A stretch of 64,000 nt of DNA from Acephala macrosclerotiorum (Eukaryota > Ascomycota > Leotiomycetes > Helotiales > Mollisiaceae), in assembly GCA_014904845.1 (NCBI GenBank), contig MU119229.1, forward strand, positions 248,001 through 312,000, given 5' to 3'. Of the stretch, positions 34,287 to 45,400 are shown in pieces (positions within the stretch are counted from its first letter, which is position 1; each line of letters opens with the position of its first letter). The notes beneath the pieces are model-generated. The model worked only from the letters and a program-made list of their open reading frames with translations. It made no database searches and was not told where the DNA came from. The translations under genes were made by a program, and so were the position numbers.

Positions 34287-34511
34287 TGGCTAGCTGGTCG
34301 TAGAGTGTGATAATATAAACTCGGGGAGTGTGTTGTCGAAATTTTGTTGGTATTTTTCCTGCTATGTGATTTTGAGTCGGGATGGACCGGGTTGTAGATA
34401 CACCAGGCAATGTATCCCATCCAGTGGACACGCCCCTTGTTCATCGTGCACATGATGCTATTTGCTCAGGTACGGCTCAAGTCAAGCCATGCCAAGTATG
34501 TATTTTACCCC

Positions 34512-35776
34512 TCAGCCGAGCATGAGCTTTGCGATGTCGTCTTTGTCTGTCATACGCATCACCTGGAGAGGAACAGCCATGAATGGCAGCCATCTAGGAT
34601 GAATCCTCTTTGAAATGCCCTCAATATCACGATCCCCAATCCCATCCATCCACCAGAGGTCGGTCAATTTCACAAACATCAAATAGTACGAGAGAATTAT
34701 GAGTGCTCTCGGCCTGTATTCCGAGGCGCATCTCGAGAAGCCATGAGAAGAAAAGGACGGCCAAGCCACGACTCGAATGAACATTCCATCCCCAATACCG
34801 TCTTGTTGCAGACTAGCGTAAAGCATCCCAATGGCGTCCAGAATCTTGCAGTAGTCCTCAAGCATGTCGAAATCAGGATCATCGACAGGTATTGCCCGAA
34901 TCATGTCCATGAGAACAGTAGGGACAACAGGTATGACCTTCAATGCTGACATTTCTCTCTTAAAGACTGGAGAAACGCTCATACTAGAGACTCGTGGGAA
35001 GGAAGCCATTGAAATGACAGTGCTTAGACCCCTGTATAATATGAACCAGTTGACAACGGCAAGTTCGCCTTCAGGCAACGGATGGTCCCTTGAGCACAGC
35101 ACTACCAAGAGAATTGACATGACAAGTGCCGCTTCATAGTCTCGAGTGAAAGGAACTATTCCAGGCAACGCTTGACGAAAAAGGCTCAATGCTTTGGCTC
35201 GATATAAATCCGTTTGTCTCCGAGTTTCCTCTGGATGTGGAACAAGGGACTGCATATGAAGAGAAGCGATGCCAAGGATGCCATTCATCAGGTACTCATT
35301 CTCAAAAGCAAGCTCGGGGACAGTTATCTGCAAGGTCTTATGAGCTCCATTTCCAACGGCGACCTGTAGAGAGGTCATTGACGACCATTGATGTATCATG
35401 CGTATATCGATGGGCGAGAGAGCTCCGGCCGAACTCATCACGAGGGGTGGTGGGGACAGAACAAGTTCCCACGATAGCTCGGTATCTCCAGCTCCTGGAT
35501 CACTCTGAGGAGACAATCCGTCGATCCTGTCCTCACCAGATTGAGAGCCAGAAACACTAGCAGGAGCAGACCTCGTCGTCTTGGTTGGATAAACACAAGT
35601 GAGGTTCCTTTTGTCGCAAAAGGTACATTTTGGATGTACTTCATCACACTTATAGAAATTAGTCTGAGATATGAAGGATGGGCGTGGGAGACTACCTTGA
35701 CTTTTTTGGCTTTACATGTTTGGCAACCTCCTCTTGACTTTTTATGAGGTCGTTTGGTAATGAATTCTCCTGTCAT
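34512..35776 (-). CDS. Zn2Cys6 transcription factor, UPC2/sterol-uptake-like (2 exons)
   Basis: Exons are 35696-35776 and 34512-35648; the 47-bp intron (GTAGTC donor, CTAAT branch, TAAG acceptor) interrupts the zinc cluster. The product has 405 residues. The binuclear cluster at about residues 17-46 has the spacing C-x2-C-x6-C-x6-C-x2-C-x6-C (GGCQTCKAKKVK, then CDEVHPKCTFCDKRNLTC). The rest is the helical regulatory region of the short UPC2-like group, for example ELAFENEYLMNGILGIASLH and the downstream helices. Members of this group act as nuclear regulators of sterol, stress or secondary-metabolism genes; the target of this one cannot be read from the sequence. It is divergent from ORC5. 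Confidence 0.85.
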
Positions 35777-36280
35777 GGCTGGGTGTTTGTAAGACCCCGC
35801 TGTTGGACGATCACCGAAGATCCAGGATATGGCAGCACTCAGTCGTACTAAAATATGATGACATGAAGATCTATTCAATCGCCTAATACTCTTTCTGGAG
35901 GGCTCCGAAGCAATTGCAACAAAGTAGTGACGCGTCTTTTCTCAGGAAAGGCCTTACCTAGGTAATGGACAGCCTGGACCACGTGATCGTGATAGGAATC
36001 TTGCGAGTGAAGCGCTAGCTGAGAATGATACAGCAAAGGATTGCATGTGAATTATATGTAAGGAAAACAGAAAGCGAGGACAGCTTGGGGATATCGTGAG
36101 AGATGAATACGGACGTAAATGTCCTTTCCTTGTTAGTGCATTCTGCACAAGTGAGGCACGGTGGCTGGAACCCGCATTAAGCGCGTTGCTGCCTCGATTT
36201 CAAGGATGCAAGGCGCGTCTCCCAAGAAACTTGACGCGTCCTTTACACAGCTCAAAAAACTTGCAACAGGCTGTGCAATG
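35777..36280. other. Divergent promoter region, Zn2Cys6 gene and ORC5
   Basis: About 500 bp. A frame open upstream of the ORC5 start (ATG at 36161) is in phase with it and would add about 40 residues; this is judged less likely because ORC5 proteins start close to the LPIELIL-like motif. Confidence 0.4.
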
Positions 36281-37818
36281 ATGTCTGCCTTCTTCAACCT
36301 GCCAATTGAGCTTATTCTGAATGCGCTCTGCTCGCGCTTCCTATGTCGAGACCAACAGATTCGATCACTGGCTACTTTGCTTTCAGTAAGCTCTTTTCTT
36401 TCCGACATCTCCTAAGTAGAACGGCTAGCTAACATTTACGCTGCTAGATACGATCAGCACCATGTCGGAATATCGCCCTCCACGGCCTTGAAGCTACGGG
36501 TAAAAGCTCTATCACTAAAGCTGTTCTTGAGGGATTGTCGAAGAAACAAACAAACGGACAGGTTAACGGCAACACAAGACACGACGATGACATTCGATAC
36601 GCTGTTATTAAGTCTGCAGAATGTTTAGGAGGTCGACACCTCTTTGAGCAGACCATTGGTGCAGTTGCAACAGCTATCGATTGGCCCGAAAGTGTTGGAC
36701 GTTGCGAGAATCTGGCGCAACTGGTAGTCGAACTCAGCAAGCTGGTTGAAGGCTACACAAGATCAAGTCAAAATGGCACACAGCAGAAATTGGTTCTTGT
36801 ATTCGATGGTATAGACCACCAACGAGATGCTCCACCTACTCTGCTTCCGGCTCTTGCAAGGCTTGCAGAGATCATCCCAAACCTCACTACGATATTCATC
36901 GTTACCTCTCCTCGTCCAAACTTCCTCCACCTGCCAGGCGTGCCTCACATCGAGTTTCCAGTATACACGAAACCCGAACTCATACAAATCGTCTCCCTCA
37001 CCGACCCTTCCCCACCTCTCCCACAAGGCACAAAAGAGACGAAAGAAGTCTGGACCCGGTACTGCTCCGCAATCTGGGATTCCCTATCCAAACATTCTGG
37101 CCGAGACATCCTCTCGTTCCGTTCCGTCTGTCTCCGCCTCTGGCCACGCTTCATCCGACCCATCTTAGACGGCTCACTGAATCCTTCTCCCTTCTCCCGC
37201 CTCTTAGTCGCCAATCGATCGCTCTTCCAAAACGACTCCGTCCTCGTCCCAGCTCTTGTCTCGAATCCGCCTCAATCGTCCTCCCTCGTGCCACCAACAC
37301 AACAAAACAATCTCCAAGGCATAGCAGCCCAGCTTCCGCACATATCTCGCCTCCTTCTCGTGGCTTCATACCTGGCATCCTACAACCCACCCCGCACAGA
37401 CACTACTTTCTTCATGAAAGCTGCGTTGGCCAAAAGACGGAAGAAGGGTGGTGGAACAGCTCTTTCCCGGAAACCGGGAACAGCAAAGAGCAGAAAGATA
37501 GCGAGGAAATTGCTTGGTCCACAAGCTTTTGTTCTGGAGAGGATGTTGGCTATCTTCTACGCAATTGGGGAGGATGCCGATTCTTTGCCTAGCCAGGGAA
37601 AGAAGAAGAGAAAAGGACTGGGGAATTTGAGAGGGAGTGCAGATGTGTTGATGGCTGTCGCTACATTGGCAAGTTTGAGACTGTTGGTCAGAATGGGAGG
37701 ACCGAATCAGGATGTACTTGATGCGGCGACGAAGTATAGAGTCGCGATTGGGTGGGAGGTAGTCAGGGGAGTTGCGAGGAGTGTAGGTGTTGAGGTTGAG
37801 GATTACCTAGCTGACTAG
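36281..37818 (+). CDS. ORC5: Origin recognition complex subunit 5 (2 exons)
   Basis: AAA+ subunit of the hexameric complex that marks replication origins and loads Mcm2-7. Exons are 36281-36385 and 36448-37818, with a 62-bp intron (GTAAGC donor, GCTAAC branch, GCTAG acceptor); the product has 491 residues. The N-terminus has the family motif CRDQQIRSLATLLS followed, across the intron, by APCRNIALHGLEATGKSSIT, which contains the Walker A motif. Walker B is VLVFDGIDHQRDA. The C-terminal half has the ORC5-type winged-helix region with TFFMKAALAKRRKKGGG and LRLLVRMGG. The start chosen is the second of two adjacent ATGs (36278 and 36281); the choice between them, or an upstream ATG at 36161, is not certain. 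Confidence 0.92.
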
Positions 37819-38956
37819 AAATCTGTCATATAATGAATTCTACCTTGATGTTGCCCGAACTTCATTCTCGGTGCTAGCATGTTCTCGATCGAGAGCGTTC
37901 TGAGCGGGATGGATAGACCTAATGTCCGTCGGCTTACGGATGTCATGATCGTTTCTTGACTACTTATGGGAGTGTTGCGCGTTGAGCTGTTCAAGTTAGA
38001 CTAGGACATTGAAGATGAACTGGTTTCTGTTGCATATATATTTTTTGGTTTTTAGTACGCTGTGGTTAATTCTTTTCTATTTTTCTAAGTTGGATTCGGA
38101 CATTGTGGCCAGTCTTGACATTTATTGCAAATACTATCGAGTTCCAAATGCGGGTGTTTTGCACACCGATAATTCTGACAGCAGTTGAGAAATTGAATCC
38201 AAAGTTCAGTAGTAGTTTCGTTGCATATCTACAAGTCCAACGGCCTTCTAGACATTGATTTAACAGCTCGAAAAGGATTTGTTGCTCGTCGCAAGGCCTC
38301 GGCCAGACTTCCTTCCTACGATAGCGAGTCGTCCTCGTCCACAGCCCGGTCGTCCTCTGGGGTTTGCCGTGGAGAGCTATCCGGCAGGCCTGCGAAGTGC
38401 AACAAGACCTTCACGTCGTTACTCAAGTCGAGAACGGATATTGTGGTGGTTTTGTTGCATATCTGCAATTCTAGGGATATTCTCGACATTGAGTAATTGT
38501 TGTTACACGTCTTCCGTGTTACATTTGTAGGTCGGTTTATCTTTGAGCTAATGAGCGTTCACTAGAGCAAGATCAAAGATGAACAGCTTGCGAAGAGTAC
38601 TGCTAGATGAAGCTTGAAATCCTCGTAAATATTGGGTTGGCTATAGTACTATCGATCTCGATTTTCGGTTTGAGATCTCGAAATCAGTCGAAGACGAAAC
38701 TGAGTGCAAATTTGCAGTTGCAGGATATCAAGGCCCAACAAAACATAGACACTCACGCTCGAAGCATCCAAGCATCTCAGGCGCATACCAAATTCACAAG
38801 CCATAAATCGAACACCCCGACGCCTCTCTCAATCTTACACTAACCCAGAACAACAACAGGAACAACTTACTCCTCAAAAACCTTCAAACTAGCCCTCGCC
38901 TCCATCCCCGCACAAGGCCTCTCAATCCTCGCCAAAATCGCCAACTCACTCTCCTT
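37819..38956. other. Intergenic with short imperfect repeats
   Basis: No gene recognised in 1.1 kb. An imperfect direct repeat of about 50 bp around GTTGCATATCT occurs at about 38217-38268 and 38451-38502, with a weaker trace near 38030. The stretch from 38860 is CT-rich on the plus strand and leads into the 3' end of the next minus-strand gene. Confidence 0.45.
38217..38502. repeat. Pair of imperfect direct repeats
   Basis: The two copies (38217-38268 and 38451-38502) share TTGCATATCT, a TTCTAG block and CGACATTGA or GACATTGA near their ends, but differ at many positions between. They may be remnants of a duplicated segment. No coding or structural role is evident. Confidence 0.4.
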
Positions 38957-39734
38957 TCACTCTTCAATCAATCTAACAGAATCACACCTCCCCTTCTCCC
39001 CACTCAAAAACCTCTTACTCCACGTCTTGCCCAACTCCAACGCCTTAACCTCCTTCCCTACCACCCTCAAGCAAACTCCCGCCTTACTCGTCTTCAAATA
39101 AACAGCAGCACCATACGGCGTGCTCCATTCTAATACATCGATAAACACCACCTCCCTCTCGTTCGAAGGCGCCAAACCCCACCTCGTAAAAACCAAAGAA
39201 TGAGTCTGTTCCATTGATTTTTGCATCTGCACAGCCCCAACACCCTTCAACCTATTCTCCCACTTAGCAACACTCATCGCATTCTCTCTCCCCAGATAAA
39301 AGACTTATGCCGCTGAATTGGAGTTTTGTGCTTGCACTCTGCTGCATTAGTGGTTTCACATATTGGAGCTTTTCCTGTTTTCGATATTCTTGTTTCTCTA
39401 ATTCTCGGTTTTGGGATTCGTGATACAAAGGGAAAAGGGGGAGGTGTGATAGACGAATGAATTGAAGAGTATAGCCGTCAGTTTGTTGGCCTTGGATGGG
39501 GATGGATGAGGCGCGGGCGCGCTCGATGGCGTTGTCTATTCGTTTTCCGCCGAGACGGTCGCCGATTGAGAGGAAGTCTGATGCGTCGAAGAAGGGGGGT
39601 TGGAAGTTGGGGCCATGATGCTTGGGGAGATTGAGTCTCCTCGTTGTGCTGATTGATGCGACCAGGAAACCTCGTACTGGGAATGCAGAACTAGTTTTGA
39701 CGTGTAAGTGAGTAGTAGATAGAATACTTCCCAA
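38957..39734 (-). pseudogene. Unrecognised gene split by an apparent frameshift
   Basis: Two minus-strand frames abut: 39264-39734 (156 codons, ending SGISLLSGERECDECC) and 38957-39277 (106 codons, starting MSVAKWENRLKGVGAVQM). The second has strong coding character (SLVFTRWGLAPSNEREVVF, EWSTPYGAAVYLKTSKAG). They overlap at a GAGAGAGA run near 39283-39292, where one inserted or deleted base would join them, and no intron of adequate length fits. The N-terminal part may begin with an exon beyond a GTAAGA...CTAG intron at about 39695-39755. No family was recognised. It may be a pseudogene, a sequencing error in the run, or a gene with a structure not resolved here. Confidence 0.45.
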
Positions 39735-40570
39735 AAGGGAAAATAAGGTCTTACATATTTGCGGAGATCGAGAAGTTAAAGTTATCAGATGCTCGTGACA
39801 CTGGGGCGAAAAAGCAAGCCTTCAAGCCACCATATCGAAGCTAGACAATCCGATATGCGAGCTATCGGATTTATGAACCTGTTTCCCATTAGAAAGGAAT
39901 CTGGACGGTAGTAAAGCACCAATTGAGTGGGATAAGGGCATAGGGCTGAAGATACTGCATGTTTATGCGGGGATTGAAGGGATGCTTGATGTTGAACGCC
40001 ATCAGGGAAATTGGGGGAGGTCGGAACTTGCCATATGATGCAAAGCTTGCCAGAAAGGTACATCGGGAATCACCCGCTTCAGTAGGATGATTCAGATTGC
40101 CATTGACCCTGATTCATAAGGCATTAGGCACGCAGCTCTGAACTTCAGGCTGCAGCATAAACAGGTGGCTTAGATCAACCAGAATCAACCAGAGCTGTAG
40201 GCAACTCGAAGAGCACAGCCGCGGGAGAACTAAGATCATTATGATAATTCCATTGCTAAGCGTTCCGTAGCGATCGTTGGCAGCATAAAGAATCCCAACC
40301 ATCAAAACCACACCGCAGAACAAAGTACGGAAGGAAGAAAACGACAATCCATGCATAGAAAAATCGCATTCGTCACCATCATCAGAACCTGACCCAGTAA
40401 CCCCGGGACCCAGAGTCTAGAATCTTTCGTGACTACCCATGCTCCCACCTTGACATATTATAGACGCCTCGCCTTGTATCAACCAACCGATTATGTTCCA
40501 CGTAGCCGCTCCATCATAATTGCCACGACCGCGCGAGATGTGTGAAAGGTGAAAAGGAGAGGAGGGTTGT
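39735..40570. other. Intergenic; weak hydrophobic ORF
   Basis: A minus-strand frame at 40114-40356 (80 codons) would encode a small protein with two hydrophobic segments (FCGVVLMVGILYAAN, IIIMILVLPRLCSSSCLQLW). There is no further support. Otherwise nothing was recognised; the right part is the 3' flank of rab11. Confidence 0.35.
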
Positions 40571-41436
<866 letters not shown>

Positions 41437-42431
41437 GATAGTATCGCGGGGTTGTCTAGGTTATTTCTGTGTTCGCGGGAAAGTTGTCAGATTGATTGCA
41501 AGTTGTCGCAATATGCGGCGCTTTCGTTGGCGAGAGCCCGATATAGTGGTGGCCTGGGGCTTTTATGGATGACGCTAAAATCGCGTTGCAGGGGTAGCCG
41601 AACAGCGTGGTGAAGTCGAGATCGCCTTCTCTTCTCTTGAACTTATTTTATATACAAAACAATCACCCTCGACGATGTGATGTGAGACCTGGTAACGGCA
41701 AGACGGCGACGACTGGGAATGAGTGCTGTGTACATTATCTTCAACAAAAGAAGAAGGCGCTAATTCGTTTCAAAACGTGGGTCTGGGCGAAACAACCTCT
41801 GTCACGTGCACGCGCGGTTACGGTCATCAACCAAGGTTCTGCTCAGTTATCGCCACAAGACAACCTCCATTTCAACACAGCTACATTGGCAAGGCGTTCA
41901 GATCTAGGATTACCAATTCCTTTGCTTAGGGCCTGTTCGCATATCCGTCAGAATTTTCGGGCTATTGCGACACCTTCGAGACGCCGCACGCCAAACGCCA
42001 AACCAAAGGCTTTGCCTCAGCGTGCACAACACCTCAAAGAAACCAGTCACGTTCGCAACTTTCATCTGAAATACCTGCGATCACTTCGGTTATTTAAGCT
42101 GTTCATCGTGTCTTGCAAGTCACCTTTCAGGAGTCGTTACGTGTGTTTCCTGAAGATTTTCTCGCGGCAAGCACTATCAACATAGCCACTTAGGCAACGG
42201 CAAATCTGGATTATCACAACACCCACCTGAGATGAGCTGGTGTCCGTACTAGATAGCGGGCCAATGCACTATCTTCTATAGTCTATACGCGTGCAACCGA
42301 AAGCGTTTGAGCACCTGCTGCAGGCTCCCACCTCCGTTCCGTCCACGTTAGAACCCTGGTTCTGATCACAAAATTCAATCTACTGTCTACAGAACGATTG
42401 GGAGCTTTGTCCTCCCTCAACACCTCCAATC
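41437..42431. other. Divergent promoter region, rab11 and chromodomain gene
   Basis: About 1 kb. A plus-strand open frame (41607-42185) lacks domains and is probably chance. A CACGTG box at about 41803-41810 could bind a basic helix-loop-helix factor, but the motif is common. Confidence 0.4.
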
Positions 42432-45400
42432 ATGACAGAAAGAACTGTGGCCAAGCAAACGCAGCTCGAGGACGATGCTATCTCAATTACCTCCACCCAA
42501 GAATCCGAATATGATCCAGACAAAGAGTTCACCGTTGTACGGATTCTTGCAGAGAAGCTTCATAATGGGAAGAAGCTCTTTCTGATTCAGTGGGAGAACT
42601 ATCCAATCGAGAAAGCGACGTGGGAACCGAAGGATCATATTTCAGGCGAGATTTTAGAAGCATGGAAAGAGAGGAAACAACGAGAAAAGAGAGGAATCGA
42701 AGAGGCTTTCGATGTTCTAAGCTTTCAAGCGACGTTACAACGGCTGGCAAGAGACAAGCAGACACGTAAAAAGCTTCGAAAAGCTAAGAGGAAGCGACTT
42801 GGAATTCCCGTTCCTTCATCCGACTCTGATACTCGTATGGCGGATCAAGATGATTCGTCTAGTGATGAGGCAGTTGAAGAGAATGCCATCGAGGACGCGC
42901 CACCAACCCGAGCCCCGGAGCGCAAAAGCCAATCCCCGGCAAAGCAACCAAAGAAACCTGCCAGATATCTAGTCCAGGGGAATAAGACACAGCGGATTGA
43001 CGATTCTTCTGATGGTTCTGGAGCTGAGGTGCTTCGGAAGAGCAGTCCTCAGAAGCCGCGAGATGAGGCGGGCGTATCATCGTCAAGAGCACGGCCGAAG
43101 AGTACGAAGCCACCAGAGGTTTGCAGACTACCATCCGTTATTCTACTCGCAATCTAACATGGATTACAGACATCAAATAAGGCCAGAGCTTCTTCAGCTT
43201 CGTCATCAGATCTACCTCTCAGTCAAGAATCGCGGCAAAAGTTGCCAGTTCAAGAACCATCCCAACATATACGACCCGACTTATCAGCACTTGGCTTGGA
43301 GCGACCTATCTTCCCACGCTCTAATTCAGGGCGGAACGACCAAAAACAAAAGGATCCAGAGCGGCCGCGGTCTTCTTCTTCTTCCAACGTACCTGGATTG
43401 CCCCAGCAATCGAGCTCAGAAGTCACGCCCACTATGCCATCTATTTCATCCGAACAAACCTCATTGTTCATGAATGAAGCTTCCCCAACAGAATCAGAGA
43501 AGCGGCCTCGTGGTCGACCACCCACACGAGGGAAGAGCGCGACTCGAGGGAAGAGTGCCACTCGAGGAGGGGGGACCATTACACCACGAAATGTCTTCGA
43601 GGCTGGAGACGACTCCAAAAAAGTGAAGGGACGGAAGCCGGGGACCAATTTACTTAAGATTTCCATGGACACGTCCAAGAACCCCAAGAAGGCCACTAAT
43701 ATGCATACGCTTCGAAAGTTAGAGCTGCAAGCTCGAGACGTTGCGGAACGGGCGCCTGATCTGTCAGCATTAGGAGGTCTGTATAACCCTTCAGATATGT
43801 CATCCGTCAAGCCAGTTCGACTTTCAACCTTGCGTCGAACCTCATCGTCAGCACTTACTGCACGAGGCCAGAAAGATACTGGAGAGGAAGCGGATCTTGG
43901 AGATCTCGATGACCTGTATGAGAGGCCAGCTGCCCTAACAATGCAACCTCCGCCCCCAGTATCGAGGCAGTCGACATACCAGGGCAAGCCGGTATGCTTT
44001 TTTTGGGACAGATCACAGCTTGACAAAAGAAATGGAGAGTGTGCTAATGGTTATTTGTGCAATTATCTCCATGAGTACAGGGCAGGAGCCCCTCTCGCAC
44101 CCCCACCGCCTAATTACGTTGAACCACCGCCAGCAAGCAATTTTCCAGGACATTCGCCACACCACAGCAAAACAATATGCTTCTTTTGGGACAGAGCACA
44201 ACAAGATCCCAGGTATTCGGATTGTGGTAAGGGCGACTCTTGCGCCTTCCTCCATGCTTACGAAGTCGGGGCCACGGTGGCTAATCCGCCTCCTAATTAT
44301 ATTGATCCTTTCAGCAAGCCTCCAGACACTGGTGATGGAAGCTCGTCTCGCCCTCCCTGGCAGAAGGATCCAGTGTCATCCAATGGCCAGCTTCCAAGTT
44401 CGTTCATGCGAGATCAGCCGGTTCCTCCACCCACATCTAACTTTACAACATCGATGCCTTCGGCTCTTCCAGCGATGGCCCAAATGCAGAATAGCCCCTC
44501 GCCAAGTGGAGCATCTGCTTTATCTTCCACTCCCGCACCAGGTCAATCGACTGGGCAAAGACCTCAAACCTCTGCAACCAGTTCTCCCAATAAACACCAA
44601 GCAGCTTCTAATCGACCGCCGTGGGATCCTTACAAACCTCTGAATGCCATATGCTATTTCTTTCATACTCAAGGCAAGTGCAGCCCGAGAGGTCGATCAT
44701 GCAAATACCTCCACTCAAACGAAGCCCATCTACCCATCGCCCCTCCTCCAGTTGAGCAACGCGCAATTCAGGCTCGTACGGTCTGTAAAGATTGGGCAAA
44801 TCAAAGGTGTTCTTTTACAAGCGAAGAATGCTTCTATCTTCACGCTCATATCCCTACAACGCCCTCCAAATCCGATCAAAATAAATTGTCCGCAGGCAGT
44901 AAAGCTATGAATCCAGAATCTGCCAAACCAGAGGCTTCGGCAGTGCCCGTTGCCAAGGAGCCACGGAAGAAATCTGTTAAATTTGCACTCGACGAAAACG
45001 ATGAAATCATTACCCAAGCGAAGATCATCTCTCCTGTAAAGGCTATACCCAGTGCACCATTGCAAGACAGACAGAGAGCAGCAAGCAAACAAATTTGTCG
45101 TTTCTGGGAAGTAGGAAACTGTCGCTTTGGTTTTTTCTGTCGAGACCAGCATGGATACGACAGAGATGAAAGAGATAAACCTCGAGAGGCGATGATGCAG
45201 GATCGAGTTGAAGACCAGAAGTCAGCACGGCCAGGCAATCCAAATCTAGTACCAATTGTCTCCAGGACGGCACCGCGAATTCCTAGAATTGAAGAGCAGG
45301 CAGATACCGGGTTTGAACTCATGGCTGGTGTTGAATTCGACGGTCCGGCCTCCCCTGTTGAAGCCGCTCGAATTATACCCCCTGCTCCTGTCATCGATGA

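Noticed and set aside
41607..42185. 192-codon plus-strand ORF between rab11 and the chromodomain gene
   Set aside because: It has mixed composition without domains, lies in a divergent promoter, and has no signal or splice pattern.
43250..44026. 258-codon minus-strand ORF inside the chromodomain gene
   Set aside because: It overlaps a well-supported exon with the CCCH fingers in the other strand and has no recognisable features.
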